Assembly (NCBI GenBank): GCA_028687585.1
Contig: JAQTZV010000005.1
Location: forward strand, 124,001-188,000
Direction of reading: 5' to 3'
Source of the DNA: Desulfuromonadaceae bacterium
Lineage (GTDB): Bacteria > Desulfobacterota > Desulfuromonadia > Geobacterales > Pseudopelobacteraceae
DNA: 64,000 nucleotides
The notes under the pieces are model-generated. The model made no database searches and was not told the origin of the DNA. It saw only the letters and a program-made list of their open reading frames with translations. Positions 40,992-50,618 of this stretch are shown here, in pieces. A program made the position numbers and the translations under genes. The stretch's first letter is position 1, and every line of letters starts with the position of its first letter.

Positions 40992-43367
40992 CTATTTACG
41001 CAACAGACGCAGACCATTGCCTACAACAAGTAGACTCGCCCCCATGTCGGCGAATACGGCCATCCACATGGTTGCGTGACCCATAAGCGTGAGCCCGAGG
41101 AAAACCGCCTTGATCCCCAGCGCCAGGGTTATGTTCTGCTTGAGAATCGCCGAAGTAGTTCGGGAGAGTTGTACGAAAAGAGCCACCTTGCGCAAATCGT
41201 CATCCATCAGTGCCACATCAGCCGTCTCGATGGCGGTATCCGTACCGGCCGCACCCATGGCAAAACCTACGTCGGCGCGAGCCAGGGCTGGGGCGTCATT
41301 GATGCCATCGCCTACCATCCCGACCGTGCCACCGTTACCTTGAAACGTTTCAATGATTTTCAGCTTGTCTTCCGGCAACAGGCCGGCTCTTACTTCATCA
41401 ATGCCCACTTTCCGGGCGATAGCTTCGGCAGTGTGCTGGTTATCACCCGAGAGCATCATGGTGCGAACACCAAGTCGGTGCAGCTCAGCAATTGCATCAA
41501 TACTGGATTCCTTGATCGTGTCAGCGACACCGAACAGCGCCAGTGGTTTTTCTACATTGGACAAGAGAACCACGCTTTTCCCCTGACGCTCCAAGCTGGC
41601 AATCAGGACAGATAAACCGGGATCATTGAAGCCGTTTTCCGCCATCAATCGGGGATTTCCAAGAAAATACATCCGTTCACCAACTCGGCCGATGACACCT
41701 CGGCCAGCCAAGGCAGTAAACTCGGTAACCTCCTGTAGTATGATGCCATCAGCCTCAGCGGCAACGGCAATGGCATGGGACACCGGATGATCGGAACGAC
41801 TGGCCAGGCTTGCTGCCAGTGAACGCACCTGCTCAGTATTGGCTGCATTCAACAAGTCACAATCAGTCTGAACCGGTTTACCATGGGTGATGGTGCCGGT
41901 CTTGTCCAGCGCCAGCCAGGCAAGCTTGCGGCCTTCTTCCAGATAGACCCCGCCCTTGATCAGGATGCCATGACGAGCTGCAGCAGCAAGTCCGCTGACA
42001 ATGGTAACCGGAGTTGAGATCACCAGTGCGCAGGGGCAGGCAATGACCAGCAGCACCAGTGCCTTGTACACCCACTCAAGCCATGCTCCGCCGAAAGCCA
42101 GCGGCGGGATGACCGCCACGGCCAAGGCTACGGCGAATACCGCAGGGGTGTAGACCCGGGCGAACTGGTCAACGAAACGCTGGGTCGGCGCACGGCTCCC
42201 CTGTGCCGCCTCGACGGCATGGATGATCTGGGTAAGCGTTGAATTGGTCGCCAGTGCCGTAACCTTGAACTGGAAAGAGCCGGCCTGGTTGATCGTGCCG
42301 GCAAAAACCGGCTCACCCGGTCCTTTCTCCACCGGCAGGCTTTCGCCGGTGATCGGAGCCTGATCGACGGTCGAATTTCCTTCGATTACCTCGCCGTCCA
42401 GGGCAATTCGCTCCCCAGGTTTGACTCGAACGATGCTTCCAAGAGCAACATCCTTGGCCGGAACCTCGCTCCACGTGCCATTTGCAAGCTGTACCGTTGC
42501 GTTTTCAGGGGTCATGGCCATCAGGCCGCGAATGGCATTGCGGGCGCGGTCAAGAGACTTGACCTCAATCAGTTCGGCCAGGGCGAAGAGGAACATGACC
42601 ATGGCCGCTTCCGGCCACTGGCCGATGAACAACGCGCCGGTCACGGCAATGGACATGAGTGCGTTCATGTTCAGATTGCGGTTGCGCAGGGCAATCCACC
42701 CTTTTTTATAGGTTTCCAGTCCGCCGGTCATGATGGCGATGAGCGCCAGGAGCAGCGTCAGCCAGTGATGACCCGTGCTCAACATCTCGATGATTTCAGC
42801 ACAAACAGCGGCAATCCCCGAAACAATCAACGGCCACCAATTGGTCTTCTCAACCTCGGGCAATTCGTCCTGCGCCTCCACCGGTCCGACCTGCATGCCG
42901 ATGGTCTTCAGGGCTTCTATCACCGAATCGAGCGATGGCAGGGTGTGGAAGATGATAAGGTTTCTCTGTAGCAGGTTGAATTCAAGGCCAGTCACGCCGG
43001 GAAACCCCTTCAATTTGTTGCGTATCAACGCCTCCTCGGTCGGACAGTCCATGTTTTCGATATGCAGTTTGTCCTGACGCCCCGTCATTATTCCGGGCTG
43101 AAGCGGTGGAGTGCTTACTGTCTCAGCAACAGCTTCTTCATCGTCACCGGATACGACGGCATATCCGGCGTCTACGATTTTTTCACGAATCGCCGCCGGT
43201 GTTGTTCTCACCGGATTGTAAAGAATAACCGCCTGCTGCTCAACAAGCAGCAGGGTCACCTTGGTAACACCAATAATTCCGTGTATGACGGTTTCCAGAT
43301 GCCCGGCGCAGCTCGGGCAATCCAATCCGGTAATATTCAGTTCAAGGGTTGCGTGAGTCTGTGTCAT
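40992..43367 (-). CDS. Zn/Cd/Pb-type P1B heavy-metal ATPase
   Basis: 791 residues. An N-terminal HMA domain (LDCPSCAGH, Cys17 and Cys20), a second HMA-like domain lacking the Cys pair (NMDCPTEEAL), six or more membrane helices, the CPC motif in VIACPCALVISTPV, the phosphorylation site DKTGT, and the hinge GDGINDAPALARAD. The last helices contain ADMGASLLVVGNGLRLLR; the Asp in DMG is the P1B-2 signature for Zn2+, Cd2+ and Pb2+. It exports these ions to the periplasm, where RND systems encoded further along could take them out. AGAGGACT precedes the ATG. Confidence 0.92.
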   Translation of the reverse strand: MTQTHATLELNITGLDCPSCAGHLETVIHGIIGVTKVTLLLVEQQAVILYNPVRTTPAAIREKIVDAGYAVVSGDDEEAVAETVSTPPLQPGIMTGRQDKLHIENMDCPTEEALIRNKLKGFPGVTGLEFNLLQRNLIIFHTLPSLDSVIEALKTIGMQVGPVEAQDELPEVEKTNWWPLIVSGIAAVCAEIIEMLSTGHHWLTLLLALIAIMTGGLETYKKGWIALRNRNLNMNALMSIAVTGALFIGQWPEAAMVMFLFALAELIEVKSLDRARNAIRGLMAMTPENATVQLANGTWSEVPAKDVALGSIVRVKPGERIALDGEVIEGNSTVDQAPITGESLPVEKGPGEPVFAGTINQAGSFQFKVTALATNSTLTQIIHAVEAAQGSRAPTQRFVDQFARVYTPAVFAVALAVAVIPPLAFGGAWLEWVYKALVLLVIACPCALVISTPVTIVSGLAAAARHGILIKGGVYLEEGRKLAWLALDKTGTITHGKPVQTDCDLLNAANTEQVRSLAASLASRSDHPVSHAIAVAAEADGIILQEVTEFTALAGRGVIGRVGERMYFLGNPRLMAENGFNDPGLSVLIASLERQGKSVVLLSNVEKPLALFGVADTIKESSIDAIAELHRLGVRTMMLSGDNQHTAEAIARKVGIDEVRAGLLPEDKLKIIETFQGNGGTVGMVGDGINDAPALARADVGFAMGAAGTDTAIETADVALMDDDLRKVALFVQLSRTTSAILKQNITLALGIKAVFLGLTLMGHATMWMAVFADMGASLLVVGNGLRLLRK

Positions 43368-43424
43368 CTATAGTCCTCTGTATTATCCTGCAAAAACTGG
43401 TTGATCAATTGCATCTGCACTTCC

Positions 43425-45002
43425 TCACTCAACACCTGATCTCTTCGTCACTGTAGCCACCAGCAGTGAACCAGCCAATGCCAGCACTAAGATTATAAAG
43501 CTGATCAGCACGCTGTTAAGCAGTGCCGGGTTGATAATGAGAATGGCGCCCAATCCGAGCATCATGGTGCCTGAAACCAGCTTCAGTACCCTACCTTGCC
43601 ATTCGGAGAGCTGCCGTTTGCCGAGTGTCCAAGTGAACGCGAGGACGATGATCGCCATCGGCACTACATAGACGATATTGTACAGCACGAGATACAGGTA
43701 ATAGGTTGCCGGCGAGAGGCTGTTCAGTGTCAAAACCCGGGTAAAGACCATGGGAAATCCGGCCGTACAGAGCAGCTCGTAGAAATTTGCAGTGACCGCG
43801 AGTACTATTGCGCCGGTCATGATCGACGCCAGCGAGCTGGAACGAAGCAGCTTGCGCATCCGGTCGAACAGCTTCAGCTTGGCGCTGTCGGCAATGGTCA
43901 GGGAAACTCCCTGCTTAAACAGGAAAAAGTCCTTGATATTGATTCCGGCGATAACCAATGAGACACACCCTGCAATGGTGGTAATGACCGCCACATGCCC
44001 CATGACGAGGAACAGGTTCAGCCAGGCAGCCATGAACAGAAAATAGATAAAACCCGAAAAAAATACGAAGGTACCGCCGATCAGCAGCATCTTCTTGCGC
44101 GACTGGGCATGTACGAGCAGGCCGAGCAGGGTGAGCAGGACAAAGAAGGCGCAGGGGTTGAAGCTGTCCATGCCGGCGATGATCAGGGTCAGCAATGGCA
44201 GAGAAAATGTGCGGGCATCCAGTTCTCCCAGGTAGGGGATGATAACTGAGGTGTCCTTGTCTGTCTGCTCTGCCTTGGCAGAGGTTACCGTGGCGAACGG
44301 TTTTACTGGCGCTGCCTGATCCGGTGGTGCGGTTTTCCGAAGCAAATCCCCCGGGTCTCCACAAACCATCTCACGGCACTTCTTCAATTGCTTATCCAAT
44401 GAAAATTTGGTCTGCTCAGTAAATCCTGAAAAGACCCGATCACCAACAAAGGTGACCGGAACCCCGGAAGATTTTAATCCCTGAGCCTGAAGCATGGCTG
44501 CCATCACCCCGGCATTTTTCTTGTTGTACCAGACCTCAAAATCCCTGATTTCAAGTGAAGGGAAGGCCCGTTTCCACTCATCAAGGTACTTCTTTTCCTC
44601 TTCACAATGAGGGCAGCCGTTTCCCCAGAAGAAATAGATAATTATTTTTTTGCCCGCTTGACTTGCTTTGTCTGAATCTACCCTTATTTCCTGCTGAACT
44701 CCTTTCTGTACTTCCTCTACTTTCTGCCTGGGAAGAAGCAGCTGAAGCGCTCCCTCGGGCATGGTTCCGGGGAAAATGCCGCCAGGGGAGGCACAGGCGC
44801 CACTGCTTGAGTACTGCTTCTGTGCAGTATCCGAAGAGCAGTTCAATTCGGATGATGCATGTTCTGACGCAACAGCATTTCTTGCCGTGAACAGAATGGC
44901 GATAATTAATAACAGCATTACCATGACCTGCAGGTTGCTGACGCAGATGGAGTAATCCCTGTTGCCAATTTTCAGCTCTATAGTTGCAGGTTGCGAGGGC
45001 AT
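43425..45002 (-). CDS. Thioredoxin-like/DsbD-like fusion membrane protein
   Basis: 525 residues. The N-terminus has a membrane helix, a Cys/Ser-rich region, and a thioredoxin-like domain with CPHC (GNGCPHCEEEKKY, around residue 130) and a cis-Pro loop (SSGVPVTFVG). The second half (about 270-525) is a DsbD/CcdA-like membrane domain of about seven helices with FNPCAFFVLLTLLG and TANFYELLCTAGFP, the two redox Cys positions. It should shuttle reducing electrons across the membrane to periplasmic thiols or cytochrome c assembly. The order is inverted from DsbD (Trx domain first). It may support ResB/ResC or the Cys-rich metal proteins nearby. Confidence 0.8.
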   Translation of the reverse strand: MPSQPATIELKIGNRDYSICVSNLQVMVMLLLIIAILFTARNAVASEHASSELNCSSDTAQKQYSSSGACASPGGIFPGTMPEGALQLLLPRQKVEEVQKGVQQEIRVDSDKASQAGKKIIIYFFWGNGCPHCEEEKKYLDEWKRAFPSLEIRDFEVWYNKKNAGVMAAMLQAQGLKSSGVPVTFVGDRVFSGFTEQTKFSLDKQLKKCREMVCGDPGDLLRKTAPPDQAAPVKPFATVTSAKAEQTDKDTSVIIPYLGELDARTFSLPLLTLIIAGMDSFNPCAFFVLLTLLGLLVHAQSRKKMLLIGGTFVFFSGFIYFLFMAAWLNLFLVMGHVAVITTIAGCVSLVIAGINIKDFFLFKQGVSLTIADSAKLKLFDRMRKLLRSSSLASIMTGAIVLAVTANFYELLCTAGFPMVFTRVLTLNSLSPATYYLYLVLYNIVYVVPMAIIVLAFTWTLGKRQLSEWQGRVLKLVSGTMMLGLGAILIINPALLNSVLISFIILVLALAGSLLVATVTKRSGVE

Positions 45003-45038
45003 GCTGATCCTGTTCAGCTATCGAGATTAATTTTACAG

Positions 45039-45437
45039 TTACAAAGCGGCCAACACCCGTGCCATCTTTTCTGCAACCTTTTTCGCAAACTCGACCATCT
45101 CAGGGTTGCCGATCATTGAAAGCGCGGCAACCGGGTCCATAACCATGACTGCAGTCTTCCCATCATCCCGGACATAGACCACGACATTGCAGGGGAGCAG
45201 TGTCCCGAGATCAATTTCCCGGTTCAGAGCTTCATAGGCAAGGGGCGGATTACAGGCACCGAGGATGATGTAATCTCTGAATTCCTTCTGGAGCTTCTCG
45301 GCAAACTTCTTTTTGACGTCGATTTCAGTGAGTACTCCGAAGCCCTCCTTTGCCAGTTCTGCACGTACTTTCTGCTCAGCTTCGGCAAATGGCATATCTA
45401 CGGTTTTTCCAAAGGCATACGGCGTTTTCAGTTCCAT
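45039..45437 (-). CDS. DUF302 domain protein (copy 2)
   Basis: 132 residues, same length and domain as the product at 35697-36095, about 89% identical by eye. The conserved LGACNPPLAYEALNRE and LLPCNVVVY are kept. GGAGAACCCC precedes the ATG. It stands between the outer-membrane gene at 45507 and the thioredoxin-DsbD gene on the same strand. Both copies are in a metal-resistance setting, but one is with the coiled-coil/Cys-rich cassette and the other is not. Confidence 0.85.
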   Translation of the reverse strand: MELKTPYAFGKTVDMPFAEAEQKVRAELAKEGFGVLTEIDVKKKFAEKLQKEFRDYIILGACNPPLAYEALNREIDLGTLLPCNVVVYVRDDGKTAVMVMDPVAALSMIGNPEMVEFAKKVAEKMARVLAAL

Positions 45438-45506
45438 GGGGTTCTCCTTTTCATGGAGATGTGTTGGAGGAGAGCTGCTATTCCCCTCTCATGAAGATCA
45501 AGTGCA

Positions 45507-46517
45507 TCAAAATCCCTTGCTCAGTCCAAAGACCATACGGATGTCCGTTTCATGCTGAACACCGTTTCGCTCCCCGATAACAGGGATTCCAACCGAAAGG
45601 GTTGCGGCCCAACCATTGTCACCGCACAACCTTGCACCTGGGGAAAAATAAACAAGGCTTCCACCGCTATTATCGTCCACTACATTTGAAATCGTCTGCT
45701 TCTCTTGCCATTCGCCGTTCACCTCTAGGATCAAGTCCCATTCCAGGTGCTGATGTTCGGCCGTTCCATCACTATGGAGATGACTTTTTTCGTTTCCCAG
45801 ACGATATGAAGTCGCCAGATTGTAATGCAGCCGGTCACCCAGGTTTGTCCGTTGCGCTCCCCCGGTAGCAAACGTATAGAGCACGTTCGCATCGAATGAG
45901 ATTGCCCCCAACCGCTTGCTGGCCGCCATGCCGAGCAGCGGGTCCCAGGAACCCGAACCGGGCTGGTGCTCGGTTTCAAACAGCTCACCTTTCAGATCCT
46001 TGACGCCGGTAGCGCCGGTCGGGGTCTTGATCCCGACCAGCAAAGCGCATTCCAGACGGCGGAGCTGATTATTCACAAACCGGTATTGGCCTAGAACGGT
46101 GAGATCGCCAACGCCGTCGGAATTCCCATGGGTATCGATCACGACCTCACCACCTTCATTGTGTCCCGACCGGATGTCTGTACGCAGCAAATAAGGAAGG
46201 CGCAACCCAACGGTCAGGTCATCGGTGAGACCATAGCCTGCACCCACTGACGGAGAAAGAAGATAATCTACGCTGTGGACCTCGGTGCCTTGCGCAGCAA
46301 ATCGGGCAAGTTCGGCATCAGAGAATGTGCGAAACTTTACATATTCCACCCGCAACGTGACTGCCCCGCTTCCCTTCGGCAAGGTAGTTGCCGGGATGGT
46401 AATGGCAGGACCGGCGAGACCAGCGCTAAATCCGACCGTCGGGTGATCAGCCCTGGCAACTACGCAACTACAGGCGATAATCACCCCAACCAACGCTATT
46501 ATTTGCTTCTTCATCAC
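45507..46517 (-). CDS. Outer-membrane transporter-like barrel protein
   Basis: 336 residues with a signal peptide (to about 23). Strand-like sequence, with KTPTGATG and LSVGIPVIGERNG near the end, and a terminal Phe (FGLSKGF), fit the transporter/Phenol_MetA_deg-like barrel group. His-rich HSDGTAEHQHLEWD may sit on a loop. It differs from the 25228-26037 protein but is of the same general class. Its neighbours (DUF302, P1B ATPase, thioredoxin-DsbD) suggest a metal-stress role. AGAGG precedes the start. Confidence 0.65.
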   Translation of the reverse strand: MMKKQIIALVGVIIACSCVVARADHPTVGFSAGLAGPAITIPATTLPKGSGAVTLRVEYVKFRTFSDAELARFAAQGTEVHSVDYLLSPSVGAGYGLTDDLTVGLRLPYLLRTDIRSGHNEGGEVVIDTHGNSDGVGDLTVLGQYRFVNNQLRRLECALLVGIKTPTGATGVKDLKGELFETEHQPGSGSWDPLLGMAASKRLGAISFDANVLYTFATGGAQRTNLGDRLHYNLATSYRLGNEKSHLHSDGTAEHQHLEWDLILEVNGEWQEKQTISNVVDDNSGGSLVYFSPGARLCGDNGWAATLSVGIPVIGERNGVQHETDIRMVFGLSKGF

Positions 46518-46810
46518 AATGGGACCTCTGTTGAAGTGAGTTTAACTAAAATTCAAATATTTACTTCACTATCACATTCAATGATTTTACTCCTGCGGAC
46601 AGGGTACCGGAGAATTATAGTCCTTCTTCGGTACCGCCTCAGAGGCTCAGATACTAACTGAAGTTTATAAAGCGACTCGTAATCGTCCAGTCCATTAGCT
46701 GAAGGAGAACTGTGTACAAATGCAAGGCTCGGGAATATTTCACCGGCTGCACTTTAGAAAATACATTCTGAATATGAACGGATTATGTAGTTTATGATAT
46801 CTACTGTAGC

Positions 46811-47284
46811 CTACCTCAATTTCGGCTCGTACCAGAATTTGGAACTCCTGATCTTGCCATCTTTCAGCTTGAATTTTGTCATTATCCCGTATTTGCCTTT
46901 TTGGGCAAGATCGAAATCAGCGCCAAAACCAGCCCCCATGCCCGCCATTCCTTTCATAGCCATCAACTCCTTTGTTTGCGTGGACTTATCAGGATTCTGG
47001 ATTTTTATGGTTACCTCTCCCTCCGTTAGGGAATTTCCTGTCCGGGCATCCTTGAACTCAACCATGATGTGATGTGTTTCCTTCACACCTCTCGGCATTT
47101 CCATGTTCATTTCTTTCATGCGTTCTTTCATGCTTAAAACCTTGAAAGTCGCCTTCACACCTTCGACGACTTCTTCATGGGCTGTATTACCCATTGTCAT
47201 TTTTTCGTGATCCATGGCGAAGGATGCCGTTGTCATCATGAAAGCGAAAGTCCAAACCATAAAAAATATCGCTGTTCTTTTCAT
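46811..47284 (-). CDS. Met/His-containing periplasmic protein, YtkA-like
   Basis: 157 residues from the ATG at 47284 (AAGGAG upstream), with a signal peptide ending near SFAMD. The mature start is Met-rich (MDHEKMTMG, KERMKEMNMEMP), and a beta-sandwich region follows (HHIMVEFKDARTG, GEVTIKI, GKYGIMTKFKL). Met-rich motifs bind Cu+ and Ag+; the fold type is like the YtkA/FixH-like domain also seen in the IS-split gene and the N-terminus of the RND adaptor at 62756. A copper-binding periplasmic protein is the best guess. Confidence 0.6.
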   Translation of the reverse strand: MKRTAIFFMVWTFAFMMTTASFAMDHEKMTMGNTAHEEVVEGVKATFKVLSMKERMKEMNMEMPRGVKETHHIMVEFKDARTGNSLTEGEVTIKIQNPDKSTQTKELMAMKGMAGMGAGFGADFDLAQKGKYGIMTKFKLKDGKIRSSKFWYEPKLR

Positions 47285-47363
47285 AACTATATTCTCCTTA
47301 CGATTTATTTTTCTCCTGTGAATAGTAGTATCTGCAAACACCTGTTACGCTCAACAATTAACA

Positions 47364-47405
47364 GATGGGCCAATACCGATATGGACTGAGAATCCGGAGA
47401 CGATC
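47364..47405 (-). pseudogene. Relic of an outer-membrane gene (42 bp)
   Basis: 42 bases match 37 of 42 with 25283-25324 inside the outer-membrane gene at 25228-26037. On the minus strand they translate to [13 protein letters not shown], compare IVPGFSVPIGIGP. The rest of the gene is absent here; it is a footprint of a deleted paralogue or of a recombination event. Confidence 0.55.
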
Positions 47406-47739
47406 AACCTCTAGGCCAGTACATGATAACTAAAACACCCGTTAAGCAGATTGTACCGCCAATTATATCGATTTTATCCGGAATGACCTTATCAATATGC
47501 CACCCCCATAGAATTGAAAGAACTACAAATATGCCGCCGTACGCCGCATAAACCCTTCCAAATGGTGCGCTTGCAGGTTGCAACGTCGGGATAACACCAT
47601 AGAGACAGAGTATTATCCCACCCATCAAAGCAAGCCAGATACTTTTGCCCTCCCGAAGCCAGAGCCAAACCAGATATCCCCCACCGATTTCGCATAATCC
47701 GGCCACCAGAAAATAGAAAATAGATTTTGCCAATTCCAT
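47404..47739 (-). CDS. ynfA: YnfA-family (UPF0060) small membrane protein
   Basis: 111 residues with four membrane helices; the family landmarks [28 protein letters not shown] and GRVYAAYGG(I/V)F are all visible. YnfA-type proteins are related in fold to SMR exporters and, in some bacteria, give resistance to small toxic cations; the substrate is unknown here. AGAGGCAA precedes the ATG. The stop lies 4 bp into the relic at 47364-47405, so the junction arose by a rearrangement. Confidence 0.92.
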   Translation of the reverse strand: MELAKSIFYFLVAGLCEIGGGYLVWLWLREGKSIWLALMGGIILCLYGVIPTLQPASAPFGRVYAAYGGIFVVLSILWGWHIDKVIPDKIDIIGGTICLTGVLVIMYWPRG

Positions 47740-47895
47740 TTATTGCCTCTTCATCAGATTCGTTAATCAAATACCTGCGCATATCCACGCACCAGATCAA
47801 TTCCAGGTTGCCGTGAGAAGGATCCTATTTATTCGGCAGAATCTGAACGAGCCTTTTAATGTCCTGCCCAGGACAATCAATACATTGATTGAGAG

Positions 47896-48741
47896 CTACC
47901 CACCGTAGCTGTGTAGTCCTGAAAGTAGCAGGTTCACGCCAAGATAGCAGAAGATGGTCGCGGCAAAACCGATAATCGACAGCCAGGCCGCCCGCCGCCC
48001 GGCCCAGCCGCGAGTAATCCGGGCATGGAGGAAGGCCGCATAGACGAACCAGACTATCAGAGACCAGGTCTCCTTCGGGTCCCAGCTCCAGTAGGTACCC
48101 CAGGCATAATTGGCCCAAGCGGCACCGGTGACGATCCCCAGGGTCAGAAGCGGAAACCCGATCATGATCGACTTGTAGTTCAGGTCGTCGAGCACCCTGC
48201 CGGTTGGGAAAGTAGCGACAATGCTCTGCTCGTTGTCAGGGGTTGATTTTTCATGTTTTTCGCGGATCAGGTACATGATAGAGATGCCGCAGGCCACGGC
48301 GAAGGCGGCGTATCCCAGGAAACAGGTGATGACATGATAGGTGAGCCAATTGCTCTGCAGAGCCGGGACAAGGGGTTGAATGCCGCTGTCAAGGCTGAGC
48401 TGTCCCCAGGCCATACCCAAAAGGGCGAACGGCATGACGAAAGCACCGATGACCTTATAACGGTACTTGAGGTCAAGCAGGCCATAGATGAGAACAATCG
48501 TCCAGGAGAAAAAAACCACTGACTCATAGAGATTCGACAGCGGTGCATGGCCGATGCCGAGATCGTAGGACTCCTTCCAGCGAAGGCCGATGGCAACTGT
48601 TTGCGAAAGCAGACCGCCATAGGCCAGGGCGCTGGCTGCAGTGCCAAGGGCCTTGATCCGGCTGACGGCAAAGGCAAAGAAGCCGAGCATGGAAAGCAGA
48701 TAGGCAAAGGTCGTTATATTGAACAATGATGAACTGGTCAT
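47896..48741 (-). CDS. resC: Cytochrome c biogenesis protein ResC/CcsA
   Basis: 281 residues, about eight membrane helices, with the heme-handling WWD-type motif WGTYWSWDPKETWSL and conserved His residues. It is the System II heme exporter/ligase partner of ResB, attaching heme to c-type apocytochromes at the periplasmic side. GGAGGATAA precedes the ATG and it overlaps the resB stop by 4 bp. Geobacter-type bacteria make many multiheme cytochromes and depend on such systems. Confidence 0.92.
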   Translation of the reverse strand: MTSSSLFNITTFAYLLSMLGFFAFAVSRIKALGTAASALAYGGLLSQTVAIGLRWKESYDLGIGHAPLSNLYESVVFFSWTIVLIYGLLDLKYRYKVIGAFVMPFALLGMAWGQLSLDSGIQPLVPALQSNWLTYHVITCFLGYAAFAVACGISIMYLIREKHEKSTPDNEQSIVATFPTGRVLDDLNYKSIMIGFPLLTLGIVTGAAWANYAWGTYWSWDPKETWSLIVWFVYAAFLHARITRGWAGRRAAWLSIIGFAATIFCYLGVNLLLSGLHSYGG

Positions 48742-50117
48742 TTATTATCCTCCAACGGGAGCTGCTTTTTGAGCTTTATCACCAGTTGCTCCATAAAAAG
48801 CTGAAACCCTCCCTGGTTCTTGCTGCTATTGCCGCCGACAGTCACAGTTCCATTTTGGACGCGCACCCAGATACGGCGGTGCGACATGAAGAAAGCGATG
48901 TAGATCCCCACCATCATCAGAGTACAGCCGAGCCAGACTGTCCAGACGCCAGGGTCCTTCGCCACCTGGAGGCCGGTGTACATGAACTCTTCTCCACCGC
49001 GGTACTGCACAAGCTTGCCGCCGGTATACGGGAGGTTCATCCGGTTCATGGCGGCATTGTTCCCATAAATTACGAACGTCTTGTTACCGCCGTTTGCCAT
49101 ATGCACTTCAACCTGTGCTGCAGGGCCGGTCACTCCCGGTTGAAAGGGGGAGACATCCTGAGTTGTTTCCTGGAGGCAGATGCCGCTGCCGTCGGGGAGT
49201 TTAGCAGAACCGCCACTCTGAATTCTTAGCGGTTGCGGGTTGGTACCATCAGGATCGCTGATGATAAACTCGTGCTCTCCAAGTTTTCCGTAGCTGGACT
49301 GGTAGAAGGTGATTCCCTTATAGGAGAGGGGGTCATTGACGATGACCGGCACCCGGTCATACCCCGCTACCGGCTTGCCGTTTTCCAGCACAGTCAGAAT
49401 GCTCTTGAACTCTTTGGGTGCGCCGTTGGGATAATGGGCAACGCTGAACTTCTCGCAGCGCACTGCAAAACCGAGATCTATTTCTTTGTTTGAACGGGAC
49501 TTGACCTTACTGACACTATCCCCCTCAGCAATATTGACAAACCCCTTGTAGCCAAACAGGGAGCCGATGATTGCCCCGATAAATATGACGAGTACGCTCA
49601 AGTGAACTGCATACACAGCCAGTCGTGACCACGGCGTCTTCTGAGCGAACAGATGAAATACTTCGCCGTCTTCGGTGATCACCGGATCGGCAAACTCAGT
49701 CTTCAGGACAGCGGCGACCCGATCTCTGATTGTTGAATCATCCCCCCTTGTCTCAATGGTCGTGACGTTGGACAAGGTTTTTTCAAGGCTGTCGCCCATG
49801 ACCATTACCGGCTGAGTAATCGTTTTCCAGATACCGGGGAGCCGCTTGATTGAGCAGGCAATCAGGTTTATCGACAGCAGGGAAAGCAGCATAATAAACC
49901 ACCATGAGTGGTACATGTCGAAGAAGCCGAGAACATGGTAGAGCTTCAGTTTAGTCTGGCTGATGGACTGCAGATATTCCGGAGGTGGCGACCCTTGTGG
50001 GATGATCGTCCCGATGATTGAGATGATTGCCAGGGTGATGAGGGTAAACATGGTTAATTTCAGCGAGCAGAAGAAATCCCAGATGGGTCGGATTCCTGAT
50101 TGTTCATTAGTTGTCAC
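48738..50117 (-). CDS. resB: Cytochrome c biogenesis protein ResB
   Basis: 459 residues from the GTG at 50117, which has AAGGAG eight bases upstream. Three N-terminal helices (about 15-140), a large periplasmic domain (about 190-430) with ITFYQSSYG, and a last helix (VWTVWLGCTLMMVGIYIAF). It works with ResC in System II cytochrome c maturation. Reductant for the apocytochrome thiols may come from a DsbD/CcdA-like protein such as that at 43425-45002. Confidence 0.9.
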   Translation of the reverse strand: MTTNEQSGIRPIWDFFCSLKLTMFTLITLAIISIIGTIIPQGSPPPEYLQSISQTKLKLYHVLGFFDMYHSWWFIMLLSLLSINLIACSIKRLPGIWKTITQPVMVMGDSLEKTLSNVTTIETRGDDSTIRDRVAAVLKTEFADPVITEDGEVFHLFAQKTPWSRLAVYAVHLSVLVIFIGAIIGSLFGYKGFVNIAEGDSVSKVKSRSNKEIDLGFAVRCEKFSVAHYPNGAPKEFKSILTVLENGKPVAGYDRVPVIVNDPLSYKGITFYQSSYGKLGEHEFIISDPDGTNPQPLRIQSGGSAKLPDGSGICLQETTQDVSPFQPGVTGPAAQVEVHMANGGNKTFVIYGNNAAMNRMNLPYTGGKLVQYRGGEEFMYTGLQVAKDPGVWTVWLGCTLMMVGIYIAFFMSHRRIWVRVQNGTVTVGGNSSKNQGGFQLFMEQLVIKLKKQLPLEDNK

Positions 50118-50251
50118 GATAATACTCCTTGGCTGGAAATACTTGTCCGAGTGGTGCAAACATAATGCGCCGAGATACCCGCACTATCCTGGTAGATCCG
50201 GGTAATAATCAACCATGCTGTGCTGTTTCAGAATAGAGTCGAAGTCTACGT

Positions 50252-50605
50252 TCAGGAGCAGTTTTGAGGAGGGACAAAAATGGGGAAATAAACTTGGGGC
50301 ACCACAAATAGCGGCTCTGCCGGCGAAATAATGGCAGCTAGCGGTAAAGAATGAAAATTCACCCTTTCAGGCAGGGAGGCTACGATTGAACAACATGAAC
50401 AGACAGGATCACATGCTCTGTTTTCATGGTTATCACTGCAGGGGCAATCATCATTCGAACTCTGCACTGCTTCGCATGTAATTTGCCGATCATCAGATGC
50501 AGTACCATGAGGGAATGCTTGCGCAAAGGACTGCATGGCGATCAAAATGCAAAAGCAGACTATGGATAAGCATCTCAGATATTTCGGAATGTTTGGTGAT
50601 CTCAT
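50252..50605 (-). CDS. Cys-rich small envelope protein, CzcI-like (type B, copy 1)
   Basis: 117 residues with an N-terminal hydrophobic signal (12-30), a Cys block (DCPCSDNHENRACDPVCSCC) and an end IFVPPQNCS. It aligns best with the 59153-59521 product, which ends KFIPPQNLA. It lies between the lipoprotein-type genes and resB, as the last small gene of the RND run. No metal chemistry is known; the thiol cluster would suit soft metals. Confidence 0.55.
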   Translation of the reverse strand: MRSPNIPKYLRCLSIVCFCILIAMQSFAQAFPHGTASDDRQITCEAVQSSNDDCPCSDNHENRACDPVCSCCSIVASLPERVNFHSLPLAAIISPAEPLFVVPQVYFPIFVPPQNCS

Positions 50606-50618
50606 TACGACAATACCC

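Noticed and set aside
47825..47895. Cys-containing frame after resC (CIDCPGQDIKRLVQILPNK)
   Set aside because: It looks protein-like but has no start codon or ribosome site of its own, and overlaps the resC end; possible relic, not annotated.
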